33,885 nucleotides of DNA. It comes from a virus. The position numbers were made by a program, and so were the translations under genes. Shown in pieces: positions 7,050-12,717 of the stretch. Location of the stretch: positions 1 through 33,885 of the IMG/VR virus record IMGVR_UViG_3300027733_000133; one strand, given 5' to 3'. Positions within the stretch are counted from its first letter, which is position 1; each line of letters begins with the position of its first letter. Under the pieces are notes generated by a model. The model made no database searches and was not told where the DNA came from. It saw only the letters and a list, made by a program, of their open reading frames with translations.

Positions 7050-7557
7050 AGTATTTATTAGCGAATTAGACGCTAGTCTAAAGTCGCAAGTAATTTTAAA
7101 AGCCGAAAGGCTTAGGCTTATTGCTCATGCAATTACAAAACCGCAAGAAACCCGTGACGTTATCCTAGATTTTGAGGCTGGTAATGCTAAGCAGTACCTT
7201 AAAGCTAAGAAAGACAAAAAAGCTGTGCGTAGTGAAACTGCCGAACAAATAGACTTTATCGAATGGTTTAAAAAAACTTACAAAGGCGTGGTAATTATTA
7301 TGATTCGTAATGACGGTAGCCGCACTTTTGCCGAGCGACCTGAGCAGCTTTTAATGGGTTTACATGCTGGAGCGACTGATTTATATGTTCCTGCATGGCA
7401 TTGTTGGATTGAATTTAAACGCAGCAAAGGCGGGGTTTTAAGCGAAGCACAAATTAAATTTAGGGATTATGTTTTGGGAATTGGTGATAAGTGGTTGATT
7501 TGTAACGGTTTTGAAGATGGAAAGGCTAAGGTTATTAAATTAAATAAAAATAATTAA
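7036..7557 (+). CDS. VRR-NUC domain nuclease
   Basis: A 173-aa protein with a C-terminal VRR-NUC domain (about 68-170), a PD-(D/E)xK-type nuclease. Visible landmarks are Q71-x2-FIEWF, the RNDG turn, GATD (112-115), WIEFKRSKGG with the E-x-K pair (126/128), and S136-EAQIKF with the conserved Gln. The N-terminal 60 residues are helical and unrecognised. Phage VRR-NUC proteins are thought to cut branched or flapped DNA and are often encoded beside an SF2 helicase, as here. This is the last gene of the early right operon before a new promoter. Confidence 0.85.
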   Translation: MITDEVFISELDASLKSQVILKAERLRLIAHAITKPQETRDVILDFEAGNAKQYLKAKKDKKAVRSETAEQIDFIEWFKKTYKGVVIIMIRNDGSRTFAERPEQLLMGLHAGATDLYVPAWHCWIEFKRSKGGVLSEAQIKFRDYVLGIGDKWLICNGFEDGKAKVIKLNKNN

Positions 7558-7566
7558 AATAATTAG

Positions 7567-7594
7567 TTTACTTTTATACTCATAGGTTTAAAAT
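7567..7594 (+). promoter_or_regulatory. Candidate promoter for the accessory region
   Basis: TTTACT (7567-7572), 16 bp, TAAAAT (7589-7594). The -35 is identical to that of the early promoter at 2241. It stands 40 bp before the small gene at 7634 and upstream of the structured RNA, so it could drive both. Confidence 0.5.
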
Positions 7595-7633
7595 AGCCGC
7601 AACTTAACAAGAAAGGCCAACTGGAGAAACAAC

Positions 7634-7771
7634 ATGTTTAAAGTAAGAATAGAATACAAAAGCGGAAAAATTGAATTTACAAAAATAGATATTTTAGAGT
7701 ATGCAAATGCTTTAGAAAGCTTAACAAAAGAAAAAAGACTAGTATCAATTAAAATATTATCAGTAGTTTAA
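7634..7771 (+). CDS. Small hypothetical protein (45 aa)
   Basis: An ATG with GGAG seven bases upstream opens a 45-aa frame rich in Lys, Ile and Glu (starts MFKVRIEYKSGKIEF, ends SIKILSVV). It has no membrane segment and no recognised family. It is followed nine bases later by the CCCC-AGAAAT-GGGG hairpin, the same order seen for the 2309 gene and its hairpin. The good ribosome site and dedicated promoter support it as real. Confidence 0.6.
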   Translation: MFKVRIEYKSGKIEFTKIDILEYANALESLTKEKRLVSIKILSVV

Positions 7772-7779
7772 AGACAAAG

Positions 7780-7793
7780 CCCCAGAAATGGGG
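7780..7793 (+). other. Conserved RNA hairpin CCCC-AGAAAT-GGGG (copy 2)
   Basis: Thirteen of fourteen bases are identical to 2534-2547 (loop G to A). It is positioned right after a small gene and just ahead of the structured RNA region. The downstream sequence is AAAAGGTTTTT, so at best it is a weak terminator. Confidence 0.5.
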
Positions 7794-7799
7794 AAAAGG

Positions 7800-7972
7800 T
7801 TTTTAGTGATACATCAAGTTTCCTAGACAGAATTCTTGGTGTATCAGTAAGAATCTAAGGCCGGAGTCCTCGTAGTCCGAAAAAAGATACGAGTCAGTCA
7901 AACCTATAACTTGCCTTAGACGCAGTACCCCACCAGCCTATTTAGCGTAGTAGGTTTGGTGGGTTTTTTTAT
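7800..7972 (+). ncRNA. Candidate structured noncoding RNA
   Basis: About 170 nt without a convincing ORF but with nested inverted repeats. Stem A is TGATACATCAAG (7807-7818) pairing with CTTGGTGTATCA (7835-7846), 12 bp with one G-U. Stem B is TCTAAGGC (7854-7861) with GCCTTAGA (7913-7920), 8 bp, enclosing stem C, CTCGTA (7869-7874) with TACGAG (7888-7893). It ends in a strong intrinsic terminator at 7929-7970. The 67-nt stem-B domain has a tRNA-like span but lacks a canonical anticodon arm and T-loop. It matches no ribozyme core I looked for (hammerhead, twister). Exact 5' end unknown. It could be a regulatory sRNA or a long structured leader for 7994. Confidence 0.6.
7929..7970 (+). terminator. 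Strong rho-independent terminator
   Basis: CCCACCA (7929-7935) pairs with TGGTGGG (7957-7963), and CCTA (7937-7940) pairs with TAGG (7951-7954); seven T residues follow (7964-7970). It ends transcription of the structured RNA and separates the replication genes from the downstream accessory operon, unless it is antiterminated. Confidence 0.85.
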
Positions 7973-7993
7973 AATAATAATATTGGAGAAACC

Positions 7994-8065
7994 ATGAAAA
8001 ATTTAAACGCATTAAGAGCCAATGTAGTTACCAGCATGAACGCTAAAATATTTGGGGGTGTGTGA
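7994..8065 (+). CDS. 23-aa peptide carrying an integrase-tail-like end
   Basis: An ATG preceded by TTGGAGAAACC opens a 23-codon frame ending in ANVVTSMNAKIFGGV. Its last 15 codons and stop are nearly identical to the end of the next gene, with SNVVASMNAKIFGGV. It overlaps that gene as TGATG. It is too short to be an enzyme. It may act as a leader peptide that couples translation into 8065, or simply be the scar of a duplication of an integrase 3' end. Confidence 0.5.
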   Translation: MKNLNALRANVVTSMNAKIFGGV

Positions 8066-8067
8066 TG
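8021..8067 (+). repeat. 47-bp direct repeat, copy 1
   Basis: Forty-five of 47 bases match 8506-8552. Each copy ends exactly with a TGA stop overlapping the ATG of the next gene, so the repeat moves a stop, ribosome site (GGGGGTG) and start together. It brackets the gene at 8065-8550 as a cassette. Confidence 0.85.
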
Positions 8068-8550
8068 GGGTATCTAACGTTAAATGAGGCCGCAAAATAT
8101 GCAACCAATAAAAAAGGTTTTAATGTAGAGCCTTCGGTACTTTTACGCGCTGGAGTCTATGGCGTTTTAATTATAGCCGCAATTTTCCCATTTGGGACAA
8201 TGTACAACGCAACAGAGAGCAAAGAAGAAGATTTTAAAGCGGGGCTCTTAATTATCCCGCCTTTACACCTTCTCGAAATTGAAACCGAAGGGTTTACAAC
8301 GGTTGAGGCAGCTTTCAGCTCGGACGGGAATCACACCATGTACTTTCCCCGTAAAGAGCGAACGATTGGGCAGCTTTGTATTTTTATAACGGATCTTGAT
8401 AAGTTCATTATCAATTTGAGGAACACAACACCGACACAAGCTGAAACCGTGGCCGATGTTGGCATGGTTAAGCGTTACGCGCATTTATCAGACGGTCATG
8501 TAAGCAATGTGGTTGCCAGCATGAACGCTAAAATATTTGGGGGTGTGTGA
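8065..8550 (+). CDS. HTH/excisionase-like protein with integrase-tail-like C-terminus
   Basis: A 161-aa protein. The N-terminal part (YLTLNEAAKYATNKKGFNVE, then PSVLLRAGVYGVLIIAAIFP) resembles phage and island proteins with an excisionase-like winged HTH. The middle ends in LCIFITDLDKFI, a usual end for that family. The last 35 residues differ: VADVGMVKRYAHLS, then HVSNVVASMNAKIF. They look like the C-terminal end of a tyrosine recombinase, including the Tyr-containing RYAHLS box. The catalytic domain of an integrase is absent, so this looks like a fusion of a small regulator to integrase debris. The start is ATG 8065 rather than GTG 8062, with GGGGGTG upstream. Confidence 0.65.
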   Translation: MGYLTLNEAAKYATNKKGFNVEPSVLLRAGVYGVLIIAAIFPFGTMYNATESKEEDFKAGLLIIPPLHLLEIETEGFTTVEAAFSSDGNHTMYFPRKERTIGQLCIFITDLDKFIINLRNTTPTQAETVADVGMVKRYAHLSDGHVSNVVASMNAKIFGGV

Positions 8551-8552
8551 TG
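8506..8552 (+). repeat. 47-bp direct repeat, copy 2
   Basis: Partner of 8021-8067; the two differences are both G in place of A. It again ends in TGATG, starting the gene at 8550. A separate 19-bp repeat, GCCGATGTTGGCATGGTTA, at 8452-8470 recurs at 8889-8907 inside that next gene, where it encodes the same VADVGMV peptide. Confidence 0.85.
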
Positions 8553-9038
8553 ATTCCTGAAACTGAGTTAATGCGACTGCGTGATGTTGGGTTTGAATAT
8601 TTCCCAGCGGCACGAGAAAAGCAGAACGCCCAAAATCCCAGAGGGCATGAGAGCTATTACCTTGCCTTGTATTCCACAGTAACCGTGCTAGTCAATAGAA
8701 ACTTATCAGCCGTTGAAATAGCCGCTATTAGATTACTTCAAGCAATTGCTATGCACGCCACTTGTGATGCCGAACAACTGGCCGACGAAACGCTTTATGA
8801 TTCAACAATAAGCAGTATAAAAAATGCCCTTAAAACCTTGTCAGGATTAACTGGTAAAACTATATCGCTTGACTGCAACGAACCCGTTGCCGATGTTGGC
8901 ATGGTTAGTCATGCAGGAACAGTGCCAAAGCTATTAAATCATTTCGATAATGATTTTAAGTTTTCAGGGTTGCTTAACATGCCAACTTATACGACTGGAG
9001 CTAGCCAAGAGTATCATTTACCAACAGGACGCAAATAA
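8550..9038 (+). CDS. Hypothetical protein sharing a VADVGMV segment
   Basis: A 162-aa protein with an acidic, helical body (SAVEIAAIRLLQAIAMHATC) and no recognised family. Around residues 114-120 it contains VADVGMV, encoded by the 19-bp repeat shared with the preceding gene, then diverges (SHAGTVPKLLNHF). This suggests that recombination at short homology assembled both genes. It starts by TGATG overlap with the 8065 gene. Confidence 0.6.
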   Translation: MIPETELMRLRDVGFEYFPAAREKQNAQNPRGHESYYLALYSTVTVLVNRNLSAVEIAAIRLLQAIAMHATCDAEQLADETLYDSTISSIKNALKTLSGLTGKTISLDCNEPVADVGMVSHAGTVPKLLNHFDNDFKFSGLLNMPTYTTGASQEYHLPTGRK

Positions 9039-9039
9039 C

Positions 9040-9369
9040 ATGTGCCAATATGAATGGGATAACCAAGAAGAAGAATTTACAAACGAATACACGCCAGAAG
9101 AAGAAAATCATCTGGTATTAGCCGACGCAATAATGGCTAGGATTGTTAATGACTATGCCGATGACAGCACACAAGTGTTGGTGATATTAGCGCGGGCATT
9201 GATAAAAATGGCATCAGGTGAGCTAGACAGCAGCACTACCTACTCTTTCCACTTAATCCTTGATATTGCTATCAATGCACCTTTTGATAAGCGTCACGAG
9301 CCTTTTAACCGATTTGTAACTGATGCGCTTTATTCAGAGGCTTTAGCAATTGCGGAGTTAAATTTATGA
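9040..9369 (+). CDS. Hypothetical acidic protein (109 aa)
   Basis: Starts at ATG 9040 with AGGA ten bases upstream; the frame is open further upstream to about 8950 but without support. The N-terminus is strongly acidic (YTPEEENH), followed by two helical stretches (VLVILARALIKMASG and SFHLILDIAINAPF). No family recognised. Its stop overlaps the start of the next gene as ATGA. Confidence 0.6.
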   Translation: MCQYEWDNQEEEFTNEYTPEEENHLVLADAIMARIVNDYADDSTQVLVILARALIKMASGELDSSTTYSFHLILDIAINAPFDKRHEPFNRFVTDALYSEALAIAELNL

Positions 9370-9587
9370 TTATCGAAGTAGATGATTACGTGCTTGACGT
9401 GGAGTGTGAGCATCAACATTTTAAGCCAGAAACTTTAGAATCGCCAGCAATAAGAGAAAGTATTACAGTAGATGGTGCTTATGTTGACGGAGTTGATATA
9501 TTTAAGACTCTGCCAGAGTCAACAAAAGATAAAATTGCTGAAATTTTATGGGAGTTAGTCAATGAGAGTGATGATGATGGACTTTAA
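9366..9587 (+). CDS. Hypothetical acidic protein (73 aa)
   Basis: A very acidic small protein (calculated by eye as strongly negative) with beta-type repeats VDDYVLDVECEHQHF and VDGAYVDGVDIF, ending in ESDDDGL. Its stop lies inside the following membrane-protein gene, which it overlaps by 26 nt. Function unknown. Its charge is compatible with a DNA mimic, but that is speculation. Confidence 0.55.
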   Translation: MIIEVDDYVLDVECEHQHFKPETLESPAIRESITVDGAYVDGVDIFKTLPESTKDKIAEILWELVNESDDDGL

Positions 9588-9735
9588 GCCACGCAAAAAA
9601 AGCCCTAGCCTTTTTTATTGCATAGCGCTTTTTATTTTTAACTGGGCAGGATTTTCCTTATTAATGCTTTTTTTAGGCTTAATGGTGCTTGATGCAGCTA
9701 TATTGGCAGCAAGACTAATTAAGGTGATCTCATGA
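9562..9735 (+). CDS. Small membrane protein, two hydrophobic segments
   Basis: A 57-aa frame with an excellent ribosome site (GGGAG seven bases upstream). The short N-terminus is basic (PRKKSPS), followed by two hydrophobic helices (about 17-41, LFYCIALFIFNWAGF, and 37-53, LMVLDAAILAARL). It overlaps both neighbours (26 nt into 9587, ATGA at 9732), so it fits the coupled operon. It is probably an inner-membrane protein; superinfection exclusion or a holin-like role are possible but unproven. Confidence 0.6.
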   Translation: MRVMMMDFKPRKKSPSLFYCIALFIFNWAGFSLLMLFLGLMVLDAAILAARLIKVIS

Positions 9736-10178
9736 GCGAAACAGCAGAGGAAACAAAAAGCCACATTAATCGAGCTTATAGAGAAAAAAACAAAGCGGCA
9801 TTAGCTAAAAAAAGAGCCAACAGGTATCAGATACAAAAAAATAGAGAGTATTTAACGCGCCCCGCATCGGCTGTGTATTTGACGCTTACCACACAAAAGC
9901 TTTCTAATATTATTAATTTTAAGAAATATTGGAATGTACCAGAGCATATAAATGAAAAGGGAATAGTTAGGTATCATAAAAAAGACTTAGATAACTGGCG
10001 GCTACATAACCCGCAATACTTTGACGGATGGAAGCTAATAAAGAAAGGCTATTACACCATGTCAGCAAATGTAATGTTAATTACAGAGTGGTCGCAAGCA
10101 TCAAAGCACGTCACAGACTACTGCAACAAACAGCGAGTAGCTATTAATTCAATCCAATTTTGGGCGAGGTGGGCTTGA
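9732..10178 (+). CDS. Hypothetical protein with excisionase-like central segment
   Basis: A 148-aa basic protein. Residues 1-40 are a Lys/Arg/Ala-rich helix. About 48-92 reads like a MerR/excisionase-type wing (KYWNVPEHI, then IVRYHKKDLDNWRLHNP). The C-terminus ends WARWA. This suggests nucleic-acid binding, but the similarity is only of pattern. It overlaps the previous stop as ATGA and the next start as TGATG. Confidence 0.5.
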   Translation: MSETAEETKSHINRAYREKNKAALAKKRANRYQIQKNREYLTRPASAVYLTLTTQKLSNIINFKKYWNVPEHINEKGIVRYHKKDLDNWRLHNPQYFDGWKLIKKGYYTMSANVMLITEWSQASKHVTDYCNKQRVAINSIQFWARWA

Positions 10179-10570
10179 TGAGTAAAGAAAGAGAGTTGTT
10201 AAGAAGAATATCAAGCCATAGTGAGGCTAGAATACCTACCCATTTTATTTACGAACTACAAGAACTGCTCGCCCAACCTGAGACTAAACAAGAGCCTGTG
10301 GCTTGGATGATGAGTAAAAAAAGAGAGTTGTTAACCCGATTAGTAAAGTCTGGAGCATTCCCAGAGGCATATTCAGACCCTAGCATTTTGGATCATGTGA
10401 TGGTCTACGCGCCAAAGCTAGCACAGCAAGATCCTTTACCTCCAAAAAATCTACTAATTGAAAAATGCGATACCTTTTTAAGAAGCTTAATAGAGAATAA
10501 TGGTGAGGGGTTAAAAGAGCTGAAAGCATTTGACCTAGAAACATATAATAAACTAAAGGAGGTTTTTTGA
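10178..10570 (+). CDS. Hypothetical protein with internal duplication
   Basis: A 130-aa protein. The first 25 bases of the gene recur in frame at 10310 with one mismatch, so the segment MSKERELL is repeated as MSKKRELL after 44 residues. Between them lies ELLAQPETKQEPVAWM, a phrase familiar from Ea22-like accessory proteins of lambdoid phages. It was probably built by fusion or duplication of small accessory genes. Function unknown. GTG 10160 would be an alternative longer start, but ATG 10178 overlaps the upstream stop, matching operon style. Confidence 0.55.
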   Translation: MSKERELLRRISSHSEARIPTHFIYELQELLAQPETKQEPVAWMMSKKRELLTRLVKSGAFPEAYSDPSILDHVMVYAPKLAQQDPLPPKNLLIEKCDTFLRSLIENNGEGLKELKAFDLETYNKLKEVF

Positions 10571-10571
10571 A

Positions 10572-10943
10572 ATGAGTAGAGTATTAGCATTAAGAGCAGC
10601 TAACGAAATAGCAGACCAATTTACAAAGGGTTTTTGTAATGACCGGATGGTGGATGACTTTACAGACATAATCTATAAACACATCGGAGAGACTAAGCAA
10701 GTGCCTATTGAGGTTAAGATTATAGTGAGTTTTTTAGAGAAAGAATCGAAACTAACCCCACGTCAGGGTTTAGAAGAATATAAAAAAGGCTATGCACAAG
10801 CAGAGCGTGACTTAAAGCGTGAGCCTTTGAGTGATGAAGAAATAATGCAAGGCTTTAGAGCTGAAAACGATGCTACTACTAACATAGAAAATTACTATGC
10901 TGGCGTTGAGCTTGCAGAAAAACACTGGAGTAAAAATAAATGA
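10572..10943 (+). CDS. Hypothetical Ea22-like accessory protein
   Basis: A 123-aa soluble helical protein preceded by a near-perfect AAGGAGG ten bases before the ATG, the strongest ribosome site in this region. The C-terminal part (LEEYKKGYAQAERDL, SDEEIMQGF and YAGVELAEKHW) resembles the repeated 'whole-body' motifs of Ea22-like phage proteins. No function known. Overlaps the next gene as ATG inside its stop region (10940). Confidence 0.55.
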   Translation: MSRVLALRAANEIADQFTKGFCNDRMVDDFTDIIYKHIGETKQVPIEVKIIVSFLEKESKLTPRQGLEEYKKGYAQAERDLKREPLSDEEIMQGFRAENDATTNIENYYAGVELAEKHWSKNK

Positions 10944-11104
10944 AACTTTATGAACTAGGTAATGACAAACGATTTACCCTGACAGACGATGCCTCAGGCA
11001 CAGTTTTTCTATTAGATCACATTGATGGTGCATATTCTGTGTGCTACATAGGTAATGCGATTGTACACATATCAGCATCGGCTGAGGTTGAGGTGGTAGA
11101 ATGA
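10940..11104 (+). CDS. Small hypothetical protein (54 aa)
   Basis: Overlaps the previous stop (AAATGA type) and ends overlapping the next start (ATGA). It is predicted all-beta, MKLYELGNDKRFTLTD, then VFLLDHIDGAYSVCYI. I have an impression of similar short phage proteins with an 'HIDGAYS' core but cannot name a family. Confidence 0.55.
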   Translation: MKLYELGNDKRFTLTDDASGTVFLLDHIDGAYSVCYIGNAIVHISASAEVEVVE

Positions 11105-11208
11105 CACAAGAAATAGAAGTTAAAGGATACTTTAACAAATTTGCAATAGTGATTTATAGTCTAGTGGTTGTATTCTTTGTTATAGGCTTTATTAGGTGGG
11201 GAATATGA
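11101..11208 (+). CDS. Tiny single-span membrane protein (35 aa)
   Basis: An ATG overlapping the previous stop opens 35 codons: a short charged N-terminus (MTQEIEVKGYFNKF), one hydrophobic helix (AIVIYSLVVVFFVIGFI) and RWGI. Its stop overlaps the next ATG. The organisation as a link in a chain of overlapping genes supports translation. Role unknown. Confidence 0.5.
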   Translation: MTQEIEVKGYFNKFAIVIYSLVVVFFVIGFIRWGI

Positions 11209-11420
11209 ATAAATACACAGGCGTTATTGCTTTTAAGATTGATATTAAAGCAACGGACAGAGAATCAGCGGAGCATATAGCCAAGCAAGCACTACCTCAC
11301 AGCTTTGGTTTTATGGACGGCAAAGGCGGCTCAGGTAAGTTTTTAAGGGGACTAGTGCCAGTTTTATATGAGCAAGAAGAACACGGTGATAAACCAGATA
11401 GTTATTGGCGCAACAGATGA
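11205..11420 (+). CDS. Small hypothetical protein (71 aa)
   Basis: Starts at ATG 11205 with AGGTGGGG upstream (GTG 11196 is less likely). It has an alpha/beta pattern with TDRESAEHIAKQAL, then a Gly-rich turn GKGGSGKF. The latter is not a P-loop: the spacing and the missing hydrophobic strand before it are wrong. Ends overlapping the hydrolase start as ATGA. No family recognised. Confidence 0.5.
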   Translation: MNKYTGVIAFKIDIKATDRESAEHIAKQALPHSFGFMDGKGGSGKFLRGLVPVLYEQEEHGDKPDSYWRNR

Positions 11421-11794
11421 AGATTTTAGGCTTAGTGTTAATACTGTTTCCGGCATTAGCACTAAGTAGCGAGGCCGAGTGCTTGGCAAGTATCATGCAC
11501 TCTGAGGCAAGCGGAGAAAGCCTGGAAGGATTAATTTCAGTGGCTCAAGCAAGCATTAACCGCTCTAGGGCTACTAAGAGATTAATATGCTCAATCCGTG
11601 GCGTGACACGCAAGAAACCACCATTTAGTATAGCCCAGCATTATACTGCACTGGCTCAATCTATCTTAGATGGTGGCGTTTCTATCGTTGGTCGTGCTGA
11701 TAGTTGGGAAAGGGCATTGAGGCCAAGATATGCCGGAAAAATAACACGAAGAATCGGAAAGCATACTTTTTATGTAATGAAAGGATTAAGATAA
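11417..11794 (+). CDS. Secreted SleB-like cell-wall hydrolase
   Basis: A 125-aa protein with an N-terminal signal peptide (MKILGLVLILFPALALSSEA). A domain like the SleB/CwlJ hydrolase family (Hydrolase_2) follows: ECLASIMHSEASGESLEGLI, VAQASINR and a late HTFYV. Glu residues in the SEASGE motif are the presumed catalytic positions. Family members cleave peptidoglycan. It lies in the rightward accessory/early operon, far from the late lysis cassette on the other strand. It may act at a different time, for example local wall remodelling, or as an auxiliary lysin exported by Sec. Start ATG 11417 (overlapping ATGA) rather than upstream TTG. Confidence 0.75.
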   Translation: MKILGLVLILFPALALSSEAECLASIMHSEASGESLEGLISVAQASINRSRATKRLICSIRGVTRKKPPFSIAQHYTALAQSILDGGVSIVGRADSWERALRPRYAGKITRRIGKHTFYVMKGLR

Positions 11795-11795
11795 A

Positions 11796-11984
11796 ATGGC
11801 AGATGAAGCGGATATAGCAAACGATCAGGCACAAATGATCTTAGATACACAAATTAAAATGAAACGAAAGGATATTGACCCGTATCAAAATGACTCTGGC
11901 GTATGCTGGGAATGTGCGTCCCCAGTGCCAGACCGTCGTAGGTGGTGTTCTAAGGAATGTGTGACCGCAAGTGAACTGGGCTAA
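11796..11984 (+). CDS. TraR/DksA-like zinc-finger protein
   Basis: A 62-aa protein. The N-terminus MADEADIANDQAQMILD matches the start of TraR/DksA-type phage proteins. The C-terminus carries four cysteines, CWECASPVPDRRRWCSKEC, a compact zinc-binding knuckle. TraR relatives insert into the RNA polymerase secondary channel and mimic ppGpp/DksA. Here the CxxC...CxxxC-like spacing differs slightly from classic TraR, so a separate zinc-finger activity is possible. An AAGGA ribosome site lies upstream. Confidence 0.65.
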   Translation: MADEADIANDQAQMILDTQIKMKRKDIDPYQNDSGVCWECASPVPDRRRWCSKECVTASELG

Positions 11985-11985
11985 T

Positions 11986-12015
11986 TTTACATTTCCAGCC
12001 ATTAATTTATATAAT
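11986..12015 (+). promoter_or_regulatory. Promoter for the DUF3310 gene
   Basis: TTTACA (11986-11991), 18-bp spacer, perfect TATAAT (12010-12015). It begins just after the stop of the zinc-finger gene and precedes the ATG at 12040 by 25 bp. Its close -35/-10 match argues for independent expression of the last gene of the rightward arm. Confidence 0.6.
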
Positions 12016-12039
12016 TACCCTAAACAAACGAGAGATTTT

Positions 12040-12297
12040 ATGAGTGAAATAGAAGAAATGGGCTTAGGTGTTCGGAAGGTATGGAAACCTAAAGACTTGG
12101 TAAATAAGCCCGCTCATTATATACATGGCGGCATTGAAACATGGGATGTAATTGAGGCGTGGAACCTTAATTATAATCTTGGCAACGTGGTCAAACACAT
12201 TCGTCGATCAGATCACAAAGGTACGCGCTTAGAGGATCTACAAAAAGCGCGTGCTTACCTTGACCGTGAAATATGTTTAGAATTACAAAAGCAATAA
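12040..12297 (+). CDS. DUF3310 protein
   Basis: An 85-aa protein with the DUF3310 core: VNKPAHYIHGGIETWDVIEA, then NLGNVVKHIRRSDHKG and LQKARAYLDREI. I recall that T7 gp1.7 (a nucleotide kinase) is grouped with this family; if so, a nucleotide-metabolism role is possible here, but this is not shown by the sequence. The open frame reaches back to GTG 11971. ATG 12040 is preferred because GAGAG lies five bases upstream and a promoter lies between. Its 3' end overlaps the convergent endolysin gene by 15 nt. Confidence 0.8.
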   Translation: MSEIEEMGLGVRKVWKPKDLVNKPAHYIHGGIETWDVIEAWNLNYNLGNVVKHIRRSDHKGTRLEDLQKARAYLDREICLELQKQ

Positions 12298-12717
12298 ATC
12301 AGCTTCTTTTTTGCGTCTAATAGTCAAACCTTTGAGTGGGATGCCGTTCGCCTTATCCCACTTTTTAATCTCGCCAGATGCAGCAAGCCAGTTCTTTTGA
12401 TCTACGTATTTCTTAAGCGTAGATTTTGAATAATTGCCGATGCCCATATTATAGATAAAATCACCAATTGCCGCTTGACGACTAGCTGATGCAAGCACCA
12501 AAACAGGCGATGACTTCATGGCGCGTCTAAGCACATCAAGCGCCAATATATCAAGTTCTGCATCAGCTTGCACTTGAGTCCAGACCAGACCTTTCTTTAT
12601 ATCTATGCCTGTCACGCCCCAGCCGATAGTCCAGACTCCAGCAGGACATTGATAGGCTGTTAATTTACAGCCCTCACTGTCTTTTATTAACTTAACTAAT
12701 ATCGTTAAGGATAACAT
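12283..12717 (-). CDS. GH24 endolysin (phage lysozyme)
   Basis: A 144-aa muramidase of the T4/P1-type glycoside hydrolase 24 family. The catalytic triad E-x8-C-x5-T is visible as Glu15 (DSEGCKL), Cys24 (YQCPAG) and Thr30 (WTIGWG). A later NMGIGNYSKSTL matches the family's conserved substrate-cleft region. The N-terminus is too short and charged to be a SAR anchor, so export presumably depends on the holin. It is the last gene of the lysis cassette and of the leftward late block, and overlaps the convergent DUF3310 gene. Its ATG overlaps the stop of the 22-codon ORF upstream. Confidence 0.92.
   Translation of the reverse strand: MLSLTILVKLIKDSEGCKLTAYQCPAGVWTIGWGVTGIDIKKGLVWTQVQADAELDILALDVLRRAMKSSPVLVLASASRQAAIGDFIYNMGIGNYSKSTLKKYVDQKNWLAASGEIKKWDKANGIPLKGLTIRRKKEADLLLL

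Noticed and set aside
7854-7921. tRNA-like span with a 7-8 bp closing stem
   Set aside because: No canonical anticodon arm, no TTC-type T-loop and only about 53 nt between acceptor-like arms; kept as a structured RNA instead.
8021-8907. Diversity-generating retroelement template/variable repeats
   Set aside because: No reverse transcriptase in the window, and the repeat differences are two A/G changes rather than a spread of adenine-directed substitutions at codon-variable sites.
11311-11345. P-loop-like GKGGSGKF in the 71-aa protein
   Set aside because: The protein is too small, lacks the preceding hydrophobic strand, lacks Ser/Thr after GK and has no Walker B; read as a flexible turn.
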